Below are positions 27,719 through 36,833 of a stretch of DNA of 64,000 nt, one piece after another. The notes under the pieces are model-generated. The model was not told where the DNA came from. It saw only the letters and a program-made list of their open reading frames with translations, and did no database searches. Numbering within the stretch: the stretch's first letter is position 1; each line of letters starts with the position of its first letter. The translations under genes were made by a program, and so were the position numbers. Source of the DNA: an uncultured Bacilli bacterium (GTDB taxonomy: Bacteria; Bacillota_I; Bacilli_A; RF39; UBA660); assembly GCA_910584305.1 (NCBI GenBank), contig CAJTZW010000006.1:22457-86456 (forward strand), written 5' to 3'.

Positions 27719-27739
27719 AACCTTTCTCATTATTAGTTT

Positions 27740-27964
27740 GATATTTCTTAATACCTCTTATATAATCTATATCTAAATCTTGTGTTGCTCTTCTTATATC
27801 TTTGAAATAGCCATCATTACAACTACACCCCTAATTGTTATATTTTTATTTAAGCTAGAATGGCTTATTTGAGATAAAATAATATCTTGACAAGTTTTCG
27901 AAACAGCATTTAAATTTGAATATCCATTTGATAAATAATTATTAAATATTGTATTTATATTCGT
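27740..27964 (-). pseudogene. AbiEii nucleotidyltransferase toxin relic
   Basis: The translated minus strand shows the AbiEii family pattern N-G-Y-S-N-L-N-A-V-S-K-T-C-Q-D-I-I-L, then N-I-T-I-R-G-V-V-V-M, then (one frame over) D-I-R-R-A-T-Q-D-L-D-I-D-Y-I-R. Lesions: the start codon position after GAGGTG reads ACG (27962-27964); a one-base loss lies near 27800; the C-terminal two thirds are gone, replaced by the chimeric scar. Working AbiEii toxins are GTP-dependent nucleotidyltransferases in type IV toxin-antitoxin phage defence. Confidence 0.75.
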
Positions 27965-28031
27965 TAAAACACCTCTTTCATAATAACATCATATAAGTGA
28001 TTCTCTATTGCAAAATTACTTATATATTTGG

Positions 28032-28504
28032 CTATTTTTTTGTATTAAGTGTTCCTTTAATCTCTCTATAATTTTCAATTATCTCTTTATAATATTCGAA
28101 ACCTATTGAGTTTCTATTTCTTATTAGTTCTATTAGCATTCTTTCTTTATCATACACTTGAATTTCAACTTCATTTATATTTAAAATTGATTTACCAATA
28201 TCAAAAAATTTATCTTGATAATATGTAACTTTAATCCTATATCACTAATTTTATTACTATCTCTTTTTAATGCAAGGTATTCTTTTTTAGGAATAACATC
28301 CGTTAAATTATGATAATAAAATGTACTATCCATTGTAAATATTGCATTAGGATATTTTTTTGATATTATTTCTAAATAATTTACATCTTTTTTATCACGA
28401 TAAATTCACTTTTCAATTTTAAATAATTTACCTTCTTCAATTAGTTTTTTTATTTTATAATCACTTTTATATTTTTTAATAAGTTCTTTATATAATAATA
28501 TCAT
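28032..28504 (-). pseudogene. AbiEi-type antitoxin relic
   Basis: Starting at the ATG at 28502-28504, the translation reads Y-K-E-L-I-K-K-Y, a helix-turn-helix like start, then Y-P-N-A-I-F-T-M-D-S-T-F-Y-Y-H-N-L-T-D, the central AbiEi motif. In another frame it continues K-E-R-M-L-I-E-L-I-R-N-R. Lesions: a TGA at 28406-28408 where the family has Gly, and a frameshift near 28240. It lies just upstream of the toxin relic in the normal AbiEi-AbiEii order. Confidence 0.78.
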
Positions 28505-28845
28505 TCTAATTATCTCTTGATATAATTTTAAACTATTTTACCACAAGAATCAATCGAATGTGGTATTTTAGTTAAAAACGATGAACTTAAACTACCAAAA
28601 TTAGTAAGCTTTATTAAACTTATACAAATATATTTAAATATTTATGTTTTTAATTTAAATTTTTGAAAATTTAAACAAACAAAAATGGGGCCATAAGGCT
28701 CCTTAAGAAGGCAAACTTAAATCACGTACTCTTTTATTTTTTATATTAATAAACCCTTTATTTCCAAAGGACTTTAATTTACAAAAATTTAATAAGTTTA
28801 TAACTTTAAAATGAAAAACTCCTGTTTTGGTGGTTGATTGGGTGG
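28505..28845 (-). other. Intergenic stretch with a terminator-like hairpin
   Basis: No gene is visible. At 28682-28704 the minus strand forms GGAGCC-TTAT-GGCCCC (one mismatch) followed by ATTTTTG. This is a likely terminator for the methyltransferase-like gene at 28846. Confidence 0.55.
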
Positions 28846-29673
28846 TTAAGATTTTATAGTTTCTAATTTTTTATATGTATAAGAAACCGGTTGTAATTTA
28901 GGTATTTCTCTAGTCAAAATAATACCATTTATACCATTTTGATATAAAAATCCATTTTCTTCAAATAATTTACGCTCTTTAGGTTTGTCATATCGAACAT
29001 TGGAACATATAATAAAACCATTCCTTTTTAGTAAACTATTTAAATTAGAAATAGTAGTAATTTGTTGAGCTTCTTCCATAAATTCTAGTATATTAGATAA
29101 TATAATAATATCGTATTGTTTTTTACAGTTTATTGGTAAAAATATATTAAATTGTGTAAAATTAGCTTTTTTGGATGAAATTATTTTTGCCATTTTGTCT
29201 TCATCGTTATAATAGGGAACTGTCCATCCATTTTGAGGGATTGAAAATAAAAATTTATTAGTTGAAAATTCTCGATTTCTAGCCATACAATATTCTACTA
29301 CTTCTTTCCATAAGTCATAAACCTTTTTTTCTTCCTCTGAATCATCATGCAGCTCCAAAGCCTCTAAAATCTTTCTAGATTCATCAGGTATTTTTATATT
29401 TTTATACTTTATAAAGCACCATTTTTTTAAATAAAAATAATAATAAGCATATTTATTTATATCAAATGTATCAACAGATCTAGCGCCTAAATAATATGCT
29501 GAAAACACTTGATCAGCAGAAGCCATAACAGATAAAACTTCTTTTCCAGAAAAATTTGTAATAGATAATACATTTTTTAAATCTTCATTCGTATTTTTAT
29601 ATAATTGACATTTATATAAATGACTATACATTGCTTCTTCTATATCAAAAATATCTTCTTCTACCTCAGTCAC
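28846..29673 (-). CDS. SAM-methyltransferase-like protein (DUF3419-like start)
   Basis: Protein of 275 residues. The segment G-K-E-V-L-S-V-M-A-S-A-D-Q (near 43) followed by A-R-S-V-D-T-F-D-I-N has the motif I / post-I layout of DUF3419-type methyltransferases, and D-I-I-I-L-S-N-I-L-E-F-M is a motif IV-like strand. The substrate is unknown. It follows the radical SAM gene by 208 bases and could be co-transcribed. The family call is moderate. Confidence 0.6.
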   Translation of the reverse strand: MTEVEEDIFDIEEAMYSHLYKCQLYKNTNEDLKNVLSITNFSGKEVLSVMASADQVFSAYYLGARSVDTFDINKYAYYYFYLKKWCFIKYKNIKIPDESRKILEALELHDDSEEEKKVYDLWKEVVEYCMARNREFSTNKFLFSIPQNGWTVPYYNDEDKMAKIISSKKANFTQFNIFLPINCKKQYDIIILSNILEFMEEAQQITTISNLNSLLKRNGFIICSNVRYDKPKERKLFEENGFLYQNGINGIILTREIPKLQPVSYTYKKLETIKS

Positions 29674-29881
29674 TCTATCATCTCCTGTTTAAAACAATTC
29701 AATCACAGTATAAAATAAAATTTAATACAATACTATCTACAATTTTTTGGTAAAAGAGGAATTAATAAATACTCACATTTTAAGTAAACCAAAAACTGAT
29801 CTAGCTTTTGACGACTCTTCAGAGGAAGAAAATTTCTCGTTCCCTTTTCGCTAATTTTTTGACTTTTTTGCTTATTTATAT
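29674..29881. other. Spacer between the methyltransferase-like and radical SAM genes
   Basis: No gene is supported. It carries CTCTTCAGAGG at about 29815, a look-alike of the TTCAGGGG cores but without a terminator hairpin. Confidence 0.4.
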
Positions 29882-30700
29882 TTATTTACTTCTAACACTA
29901 TTTTTTAAACTTTTTACATACTGAATTGCTGGCATACTATGTTGAAAAAATGGAAGATTATATTCATTACATAACCCCTCAATTTGACTTAATTCTTCTG
30001 ATACATCAACATATTGAACTGGTATATTATTTTCCAAACATTCCATTAAGGGTGCTTGCTCAGATTTAAATTGAATAGGAAACCCTTTTAATCTTTTTAA
30101 AATGTGATTATCAACTACAATCCCACTTGATAATACAACTGTTGAATAATCCTTACATTTATCTATAATTTCAAGTGCCTCATCAATTGGAATAAATTCA
30201 TTGGGACATAATGGTTTAATAGTTAAAAATGTGTCAATCCCATTAGCATAGACTTCGGATAAAAATTCCATTCTTTGTTGTGGTGTCGGAATAATTGGGT
30301 TACTTTCTAACTTTTTATAAGATTCTAATGCTGGAATAGAAACACAGAAGAATAAATTCTTACCTTCATTTTTCATTCTAAAATTAAGTTTTGACAATCG
30401 ACTTACATCTTCTTTATTAAAAACATTTCTAGTAGTCATTAAAATATCACAATGATATGCTTCAAATAGTTTTTCGCCAAGTTCTAATCCTTGAGATACG
30501 TTAAGGAAGTTTTCTTTATGCCCAGAAATATAAATAACATCTGGATTTTTCTCATCTAAGCGACATACTATTTTAGGAATAGACTCTTCACCCATTGTTT
30601 GATAATCTGGAGTAAAAGTGTAACAATGTAAACAAGCATATGGACATTTTCCTGAAAAAGATGCAAATTCTCTTTTATATAAGTCATTATTTATACTCAT
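29882..30700 (-). CDS. Radical SAM protein, unknown substrate
   Basis: Protein of 272 residues. The Fe-S ligands are C19-x3-C23-x2-C26 in K-C-P-Y-A-C-L-H-C-Y. A GGE-like motif is not obvious. There is no C-terminal SPASM cysteine cluster. The protein ends in a short basic tail (N-S-V-R-S-K). It sits 74 bases after a Gfo/Idh oxidoreductase and ahead of a methyltransferase-like gene. Such a trio could modify a small molecule or sugar, but no substrate can be named. Confidence 0.82.
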   Translation of the reverse strand: MSINNDLYKREFASFSGKCPYACLHCYTFTPDYQTMGEESIPKIVCRLDEKNPDVIYISGHKENFLNVSQGLELGEKLFEAYHCDILMTTRNVFNKEDVSRLSKLNFRMKNEGKNLFFCVSIPALESYKKLESNPIIPTPQQRMEFLSEVYANGIDTFLTIKPLCPNEFIPIDEALEIIDKCKDYSTVVLSSGIVVDNHILKRLKGFPIQFKSEQAPLMECLENNIPVQYVDVSEELSQIEGLCNEYNLPFFQHSMPAIQYVKSLKNSVRSK

Positions 30701-30774
30701 ATTTTCTCCTCTTTCTTTAATAGTTTCCTATTATAAACTTTTGGCATTGAATTGTAAAGTATGACTTCTATTTA

Positions 30775-31728
30775 TCATAAAGAATTCAAAATTGTATCAA
30801 TTAATTCCATAGTATCAACATTATCCTCATCATAAGTATTCTCTTCAATAAAACTTTTAATTTCACCAATATATCCATGTAAATATAAATCTTGTACTCC
30901 ACCTGATGCACTTGTTAAATAAGGTTTTATTGTAATTTCTTCTTCATCTAATGTTTGCCAACGATTACCTCTAGTAATATTTTGATCTAAATGATAATGA
31001 ACCGATCTTACGCCATCATTATAAACATAACCATTTTCTCCAGTAATCGTAATTTGTTCTCGCTTTCCTTTCCAAGAAGATAATCCCACAAAGTTAATAT
31101 TTCCAACTACTCCATTTTTAAATTTAATAATAGAAGTTAAACTAACATTATTATCTATTGAGTTAGAGAATGATTTTACTTCTTCTACTTCTCCAAATAA
31201 CCATACTAGTAAATTAACAAAATGAATTCCACCTTTTTTAAGAAAAATTTCATTATTCCAACCAGCTCTACCAGAAGTAATATAAAATTCTGCATTAAAT
31301 TGCTTTATTTTACCAAATTCAGAACTATTCATTATTTCTTTCATTTTTAAATAGCAAGGACTAAATTTTTTCATAAATCCAACCATAACTTGACAATTTT
31401 TAGAATTAGCAAGTTCTTGTAATTCTTTTGCTTCAATAGAATTCATTCCCATTGGCTTTTCTACAAATAGTTTTTCTATTCCAAAATCCAAACAATCTTT
31501 AGCAATTCTATATTGATTTTCTGCTGTTTTACAGACTAGTACAATATTAGGTTGTTCTTTTTCTAACATTTCCTTATAATCAGAATAACATTTAATTCCA
31601 TCAAATTCTTTTTGATTATCTAAATATTCACTTGCTATTGCATCAATACCAATATTAAGTTCTCTCATAGATGGAATTATATTTTGTCTTGCATGAATTC
31701 CATTACCAATCATACATATTTTTTTCAT
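30775..31728 (-). CDS. Gfo/Idh/MocA family oxidoreductase
   Basis: Protein of 317 residues. The N-terminal Rossmann motif is M-I-G-N-G-I-H-A-R, with the family's E-K-P-M-G (near 92) supplying the catalytic lysine. The C-terminal beta-sheet domain contains K-K-G-G-I-H-F-V-N-L. It uses NAD(P) to oxidise or reduce a sugar-like substrate. An internal stretch has a decayed second copy at 27586-27680. Confidence 0.9.
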   Translation of the reverse strand: MKKICMIGNGIHARQNIIPSMRELNIGIDAIASEYLDNQKEFDGIKCYSDYKEMLEKEQPNIVLVCKTAENQYRIAKDCLDFGIEKLFVEKPMGMNSIEAKELQELANSKNCQVMVGFMKKFSPCYLKMKEIMNSSEFGKIKQFNAEFYITSGRAGWNNEIFLKKGGIHFVNLLVWLFGEVEEVKSFSNSIDNNVSLTSIIKFKNGVVGNINFVGLSSWKGKREQITITGENGYVYNDGVRSVHYHLDQNITRGNRWQTLDEEEITIKPYLTSASGGVQDLYLHGYIGEIKSFIEENTYDEDNVDTMELIDTILNSL

Positions 31729-31854
31729 ATTTCTTTTTCTCCTTTTCTCTTTACATAATAATTTAATACTATTTCTTGTTTTTTTATGACATTAATGACA
31801 TTAGTTTTTACTATACCACCTAGCAAAGTTTAATGCTATAATGTCATTTAATTA

Positions 31855-32326
31855 TTATTCATTATCTTCTAAAAAGTAATTAACCATTTTCTCATAATTA
31901 TCTTGACTATTTAAGCAAGTATCTATTTGATAAATGAGAACACTATCTGACCATCCGTCTTCTAAACATCTATTCATATACCATTTACGGATTTCTTTAT
32001 CTTTTACTTTTTGCATTAAAGTAATATTATGCTTCCATGGTAATTGCGCAACCAGTTGCACAAATTCTTCATCATCTTTATATTCGTTATAAAAAGACTT
32101 CATATATTTTAAATTACGAACTGAAAATCCTTTTAAGTTAGGGAATGACATTTTTAAATCTATTGCAACATTATCTATAAATTTATTTTCCCAACTACTA
32201 TTTTCTTCCAATGTTAAAATACAAATTAACTAATTTTTTATTAGCGTCTGTCATAATTTCTAATTGAGTTTTAGTAATAGCATTTTTAATGTTACTTGTT
32301 ATTTCTTGAAATGACTTGTCTAGCAT
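31855..32326 (-). pseudogene. DUF1016 (YhcG-like) N-terminal domain protein, frameshifted and truncated
   Basis: The ATG at 32324-32326, with RBS AAAGGAGG, opens M-L-D-K-S-F-Q-E-I and runs to L-Y-F-N-I-G-R-K before a stop. The next frame continues with E-E-N-S-S-W-E-N-K-F, F-P-N-L-K-G-F-S and W-K-H-N-I-T-L-M, the DUF1016 N-terminal signature. A few bases are lost at the joint near 32212. The C-terminal PD-(D/E)XK nuclease domain of full YhcG proteins is missing. The shorter frame (31855-32211) would need a TTG start. Confidence 0.78.
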
Positions 32327-32476
32327 AATTAGCCTCCTTTTATATAAAGATTATACCATTTTATGATTATATTTTATACTGTTTTAGGTAGCATTTTTAT
32401 TAAACTTTTTCACAAAATTTTTGAGTTAATTTCATTAGTACTTATGAAAAAAATTGATGTTCTTAAGCAAAAATAT

Positions 32477-32510
32477 GAGAGTGATATATAGTCATCACTC
32501 TCTTCAGGGG
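32477..32510. other. Left attachment junction and displaced terminator
   Basis: A 9-bp hairpin GAGAGTGAT...ATCACTCTC (32477-32502) directly abuts TTCAGGGG (32503-32510). On the minus strand it reads CCCCTGAA, hairpin, then ATATTTTTG, a terminator. The same layout occurs at 38531-38563 and 60794-60827. I read it as the outer-left junction of the tandem elements, holding the original terminator of the small RNA at 60.8 kb. Confidence 0.65.
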
Positions 32511-32732
32511 AGAAATAATATTATCAGTTCGTAACAATTTAATATTCCGTTAAAGTCTTATAAATTAAGGCTTTTTCTTTTATCAAAAATTTTTAAAGTT
32601 TATTAAAATACTTTTATTTTTTGCATTTAGTATCTGATTTTGGTATCTAGAATTCTACAATACTTGTAATTCTTCATACATTTCACGTAATGACTTGAAG
32701 CTATATACAAAAATTGGTGGAACAATTCTTGA
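32511..32732. other. Left end of decayed element, no gene
   Basis: No intact gene. The minus strand still shows a short Leu/Glu-rich frame with stops (around 32650-32720) that may be the tail of the broken gene upstream. Confidence 0.4.
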
Positions 32733-33213
32733 TTAAGAATGATTAAATGAATTAATTATGTATTTATATAAATTATAATAATCATGCAATGAAGTATTTG
32801 GTATTTTTTCAATTAAATCCCCCACTTCAGTATAATCTTCTTGTACAATATCATAAGCCTTTTTTTCTAATAATCTTCTTATTTTCAAACCAAATAATAT
32901 TTTATAGATTAATATATAACAAATGTCATTTTTAGGAACTGTTACAATATTTCCAGAACCAGTTTTTGCTTTTAATATCAACATAATCTTTTGAAATATC
33001 ATCAAATAAAGATGATACATTCTGTATTTCATTATTATTTAAACCAAAATAAAATATTTCATTAATAATATTATTCAATTCAATTATTGATATTTCCTCC
33101 CTCACATGATCGATTGATTCTGATATTTTATTATATAGCTCTTCTACTTTATTTTTTAAACTAGCAAATTCACTATTGCTGTTATTTTTAAATAACAAGC
33201 ACTCAATCTTCAT
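32733..33213 (-). pseudogene. Frameshifted small helical protein next to the ATPase fragment
   Basis: The ATG at 33213 opens a charged, helical frame (M-K-I-E-C-L-L-F-K-N-N-S) that breaks near 32960. The +1 frame then continues in the same style (T-G-S-G-N-I-V-T-V-P-K-N-D, then I-L-F-G-L-K-I-R-R-L-L) to 32733. A single frameshift in an AAA/TGG-rich run explains both. No family is certain. Its place after an AAA_13-like ATPase would suit a partner subunit of an ATPase-based defence set; this is speculative. Confidence 0.55.
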
Positions 33214-33221
33214 TTCATTTC

Positions 33222-33824
33222 TTAAAATGCAATTAATGAATATTTATCGACCATTTTATCACTAATCTTCAATATTATTCCATAATCGTAAGGATTTATA
33301 TCTATTTTTTTAAACAAATCATAGCCATCTTCAAATATATTTATTTCTTTTGCTAACCCAATTTGATCCATCCAGTAAATATTAAACTTATTATATATTT
33401 TTTTAAATGAGTCATATAAATCAAGAATATACATACTATGAGAAAAAATATCAATTGTGTCAATATCATCAATATATTCATTTATTAATTTTGTTATTAT
33501 TGCTATTGAATCTTGTACATAAATATCATCATAACTATCAAATGGATCATCAATAATTATATGCAAATTTCCTTCTAAAACTTTTTGATGAACTAAAATA
33601 TCGAAATAAAGAAATTTAAAATAATTTTGCTCTGATTTAGACATTTTATCATATTCTACTTGACTGTTTAAAACTTTTAACTTTCCATCACTAATTTTTA
33701 TTTCTATATCTGTATTTTTATAAACTGTATGATTTTTTAATTTATTTTTTATATAATTACTTAATTCAACATTTTCAGTTATTTTAAAATCCTTTGTTGT
33801 TTTATTAATTCTTGATAATAATTT
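33222..33824 (-). pseudogene. AAA_13-like ATPase, C-terminal fragment
   Basis: The open frame carries H-I-I-I-D-D-P-F-D-S-Y-D-D, a Walker B and D-loop as in AAA_13/RloC-type ATPases, and then F-S-H-S-M-Y-I-L, a switch-like His. Walker A and the N-terminal half are missing: the frame begins directly after the stop of the DUF2419 gene with no start codon or RBS. It looks like the remains of a defence-type ATPase cut by a deletion. Confidence 0.65.
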
Positions 33825-34769
33825 TTAGTATGATTTTGTTCTAGTTAAATGGTAAGGTTTATATTTTTTAGTTTTGTCTTGACCTTTACTCCATATAAAG
33901 TCATTTATATCAATTTTATCAATACTTTTATCTATTTGTTCCCATATATAATTTATCACAACTATCATACTAGCTCTAATTTCAGTTTCGTATTCACTAT
34001 TTTCCTCTATTTCAGTCTTAGTTTCTAATAGTAAAGATAATTTTGTATCATATTCTAAAATACCAAGCTCTTGCATTACTTGTGGTATTTTATAATCTGC
34101 ACATCCTAATAAACTAGAATAATCAACCTCTTTTTGTTCTTTAATTTCAATTACGTGTAAAATATCAGAAGTCAATAATTGTGCTAATTTATAAAAATAT
34201 ACAATTTGTCCTTTATAAGTTCTAGTGTCTTCAAAGTTACTAAAATTGTTAAGTATAGTTTTAAATATTTCTTGATCAGTATTCATATCTTTTATATAGT
34301 CATAAAAACTTCCATTCATTTTCTTATTTACTATTTTAGCTATACTAGAAACTATTTTATGTCTTTCTTCTAAAAGTGGAATATCAATATTTCCTTTTAA
34401 AATCTCTTTAAATTCTTCTAATGTCATATTTTCTAGTTGTTTATAAACTTCTAAGCTATCACGGCCATTAAATAAATTAAAAATACAATGTAATAGTGCT
34501 ATACCACCATCTAAGTCCTTTCCATTAGCATCAATTGTCCACTTAGGATTACCCCAAAAAGAAAAATCTATTGAATCGTATATAAGTAAAAAATTAATTA
34601 TATCTCTAGTATTCATATCATATACACCATAAGGTACTTTAGTTAAATAATGAACATTATCAAATTTTAATAATTCATCTATTAATTCGTTTGCTTTGTC
34701 ATAATTAATCTTTACATGTTTTGCATTATTAACTACAAACTTGCTCGTCTCTAAAACTTTATCTAACAT
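33825..34769 (-). CDS. Queuosine salvage protein (DUF2419, Qng1-like)
   Basis: Protein of 314 residues. Family landmarks are visible: W-G-N-P-K-W near 73, G-G-I-A-L-L-H, C-A-D-Y-K-I-P-Q-V (near 218), E-T-E-I-R-A (near 256) and P-Y-H-L-T-R-T at the C-terminus. Qng1 proteins cleave queuosine 5'-monophosphate to free queuine for reuse in tRNA. Bacterial copies are uncommon, and this one rides in a decayed integrative element. Length and motifs appear complete. Confidence 0.85.
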   Translation of the reverse strand: MLDKVLETSKFVVNNAKHVKINYDKANELIDELLKFDNVHYLTKVPYGVYDMNTRDIINFLLIYDSIDFSFWGNPKWTIDANGKDLDGGIALLHCIFNLFNGRDSLEVYKQLENMTLEEFKEILKGNIDIPLLEERHKIVSSIAKIVNKKMNGSFYDYIKDMNTDQEIFKTILNNFSNFEDTRTYKGQIVYFYKLAQLLTSDILHVIEIKEQKEVDYSSLLGCADYKIPQVMQELGILEYDTKLSLLLETKTEIEENSEYETEIRASMIVVINYIWEQIDKSIDKIDINDFIWSKGQDKTKKYKPYHLTRTKSY

Positions 34770-34789
34770 ATTAGCCTATCCTTTCATTA

Positions 34790-35455
34790 TTAAATTACAT
34801 TTCTTAATATCTCTGTTACATTTTTCATTTCTTTTTCTCTTGACATTATGGTTATTAAAATATTTTTATCTTTATTTATTATAATATATTGTCCATCTGC
34901 ACCATCTCTAAAAATATAATCGTTTGTTGAAATAAATGTATAATATCCAACTCCATCCTTCGGAAACACTCTTTCTGATTTAAATGCAGAAGGTGTTTCT
35001 AGTTGTAATGAGCACATTTCATTTATCCAATTTTTTGGTATTACTTGAATATTATTATATCGCCCATTATTTAATAATAACTTCCCAATTTTATGGAAAT
35101 CACTATGTTTAAGATAAAGACCTGTTGACCCAGGACAATACTTTCCAAAATTATTCCATTTAAATTCTTTAATATCTAATTTTTTAAATATATTTTCATT
35201 TCTAATATCAACAATATCTTTAATAGATGAATAAATAAGAGTATCAAGTGTTATCATACCTTTTTGTATTGCAATTCCAATTGCCATTGCTACTAATAGT
35301 TTAGAGCAACTTCTTAATTCATGCAAGCACTCTTCATTATAAAAAACTTTATCTAGTTTTCCATCTTGTTCTAAAAAAATACTATCAATATTTAGACTAG
35401 GAAGTTTTTTTGAAAGATTACTTACATTATCTTTAATAGTTTCTATATCAATCAT
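34790..35455 (-). CDS. Serine hydrolase (class C beta-lactamase-like), internally shortened
   Basis: Protein of 221 residues. The S-x-x-K nucleophile motif is S-C-S-K (near 50) and a late G-A-D-G-Q-Y resembles the third active-site motif. The usual middle section with Y-x-N is reduced: the chain jumps from the helix after S-x-x-K to F-G-K-Y-C-P-G-S-T-G, leaving about 80-100 residues fewer than the family. It may be inactive or an in-frame deletion product. It starts 20 bases upstream of the DUF2419 gene. Confidence 0.7.
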   Translation of the reverse strand: MIDIETIKDNVSNLSKKLPSLNIDSIFLEQDGKLDKVFYNEECLHELRSCSKLLVAMAIGIAIQKGMITLDTLIYSSIKDIVDIRNENIFKKLDIKEFKWNNFGKYCPGSTGLYLKHSDFHKIGKLLLNNGRYNNIQVIPKNWINEMCSLQLETPSAFKSERVFPKDGVGYYTFISTNDYIFRDGADGQYIIINKDKNILITIMSREKEMKNVTEILRNVI

Positions 35456-35479
35456 TTTATTGAATTCTCCTTTTTTAGG

Positions 35480-35545
35480 GTTTGGGATTTATCCCATATT
35501 TTTGTAAATGGCGGGAGTAGATCCGCAGTGCTGGCTAAGACACAA
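35480..35545. other. GC-richer structured island
   Basis: Within very AT-rich DNA, TGGGAT-TT-ATCCCA is followed by TATTTTT (a plus-strand terminator shape). Then comes GCGG...CCGC (35511-35526) and a CAGTGCTGGCTAAGACAC stretch. No protein frame with a start codon fits. It may be a small structured RNA or a leftover insertion end. Confidence 0.35.
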
Positions 35546-35651
35546 ATATTTTACTCTGCTTTTTTAATGATTTTCATCTTGAATTTTTTTGATAAATTTT
35601 TATCTATATTTTAATCATTCGTGAGAATTTTTTCTTGCCTTTTTTATTATT

Positions 35652-36365
35652 TTAGTTTCTATTATTTAAAGCATTAATGTATTTATTCAAGTACTTATTC
35701 CTCTCTTTTGAATTATATTGCATAATAAATCTTGGATGTTCTAAGGCAATAATCTTATCAAAAAATTTATATTGCTCATTAATTTTTGTTAAAAATTTAA
35801 AATTTTCTCCACTTCCTATACAATAACATACAGATGTTTCAATTCCAAAAGCAATCTGTTTTTTTAAAGAATCAACAATAAAATTGTATAAAACATTCTC
35901 CAATTTTTTATTTTCATAATAATTTGAATTAACTTCATTTCCTTTTGAATTTACATTTACTATACCTAAAGGACATACAAAACTCATAAAAAAGGACTCA
36001 TAAAATTTTTCACAACCACCATATTGTTCCATAACATCATACAAAAAATTAGAAGATGATTTATTTATATAAAAATTATCAATCATAATACCGGTTTCTA
36101 TATAAAGATGACTTGCATCTTCAAATGGAATACCTGTTGTTGCTGTGCCTTTTCTTGCTGGAGAACTACCAAGTATTAAATATCTTTTATTATGGTCATT
36201 ATAATATTTTTTATAAAAAGCATTCGTAATATCTTTTATTTTATCTTTATTTTTTCCATTAAACGGATTACTAATAGCATAATTATCAAATAATTCTAAA
36301 GATATATTTGCTAGCCACTCATTAAATTCTAATACATTATCTGAAAAATTTTTTTGTTTAGCCAT
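35652..36365 (-). CDS. SMUG2/DUF4918-type DNA glycosylase
   Basis: Protein of 237 residues. The motif G-S-S-P-A-R-K-G-T-A-T-T-G-I-P-F (near 66) and the late A-L-E-H-P-R-F-I-M-Q-Y are the two active-site motifs of this uracil-DNA glycosylase branch. F-V-C-P-L-G and C-I-G-S-G-E-N-F are also present. It should remove deaminated or modified bases from DNA. The start at 36365 avoids overlap with the MazG gene; an upstream ATG at 36392 remains possible. Confidence 0.85.
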   Translation of the reverse strand: MAKQKNFSDNVLEFNEWLANISLELFDNYAISNPFNGKNKDKIKDITNAFYKKYYNDHNKRYLILGSSPARKGTATTGIPFEDASHLYIETGIMIDNFYINKSSSNFLYDVMEQYGGCEKFYESFFMSFVCPLGIVNVNSKGNEVNSNYYENKKLENVLYNFIVDSLKKQIAFGIETSVCYCIGSGENFKFLTKINEQYKFFDKIIALEHPRFIMQYNSKERNKYLNKYINALNNRN

Positions 36366-36382
36366 ATTATCAACTCTCTTTT

Positions 36383-36730
36383 TTACTTCCAATCTCTATT
36401 CAAATTAATCTTTTCTTTATCTTTAAAAGCATCTAAAAGATCAATATTATATGAATTACATATTGCGAGTAAATATATAAATACATCTGCTATCTCATGT
36501 TTTAAACAGGATTCATAATTCTTTTTTATGTCCATATCCATATTTTTTTCTGTTTTTCTAATTTCTTTTGCTAATTCTCCAACCTCTTCAGTTAGGTAAC
36601 AAAATAATTCTAAAGGCGTATTGTTAAAGCCATTGACTTGCATCATTTTAGTAATATATTTTTGAATTTCATTTAAATTACTATTGGCATTTATTTTATT
36701 AAATTCATTAACTAAGTTTTCTTTTTTCAT
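36383..36730 (-). CDS. MazG-like nucleotide pyrophosphohydrolase
   Basis: Protein of 115 residues with the MazG metal motifs E-E-V-G-E-L-A (near 48) and E-I-A-D-V-F-I-Y (near 79). It hydrolyses nucleoside triphosphates, typically aberrant or signalling ones. It is paired with the SMUG2-type glycosylase just downstream, a DNA-quality theme. Confidence 0.85.
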   Translation of the reverse strand: MKKENLVNEFNKINANSNLNEIQKYITKMMQVNGFNNTPLELFCYLTEEVGELAKEIRKTEKNMDMDIKKNYESCLKHEIADVFIYLLAICNSYNIDLLDAFKDKEKINLNRDWK

Positions 36731-36833
36731 TAAATATCATTTTACTTTCTTTATAAATGACACCATGACAAGTATTTTATACTTACCACCATACTCTAAT
36801 TTATTTGTCACACTGTCATTACTAACTGAAAAA

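Noticed and set aside
29810..29825. CTCTTCAGAGG as a fourth attachment core
   Set aside because: It lacks the run of G and the adjoining terminator hairpin that the other three share.
31855..32211. Intact 118-residue DUF1016 gene
   Set aside because: It would need a TTG start without an RBS, while a proper ATG with RBS at 32326 begins the same domain in the other frame.
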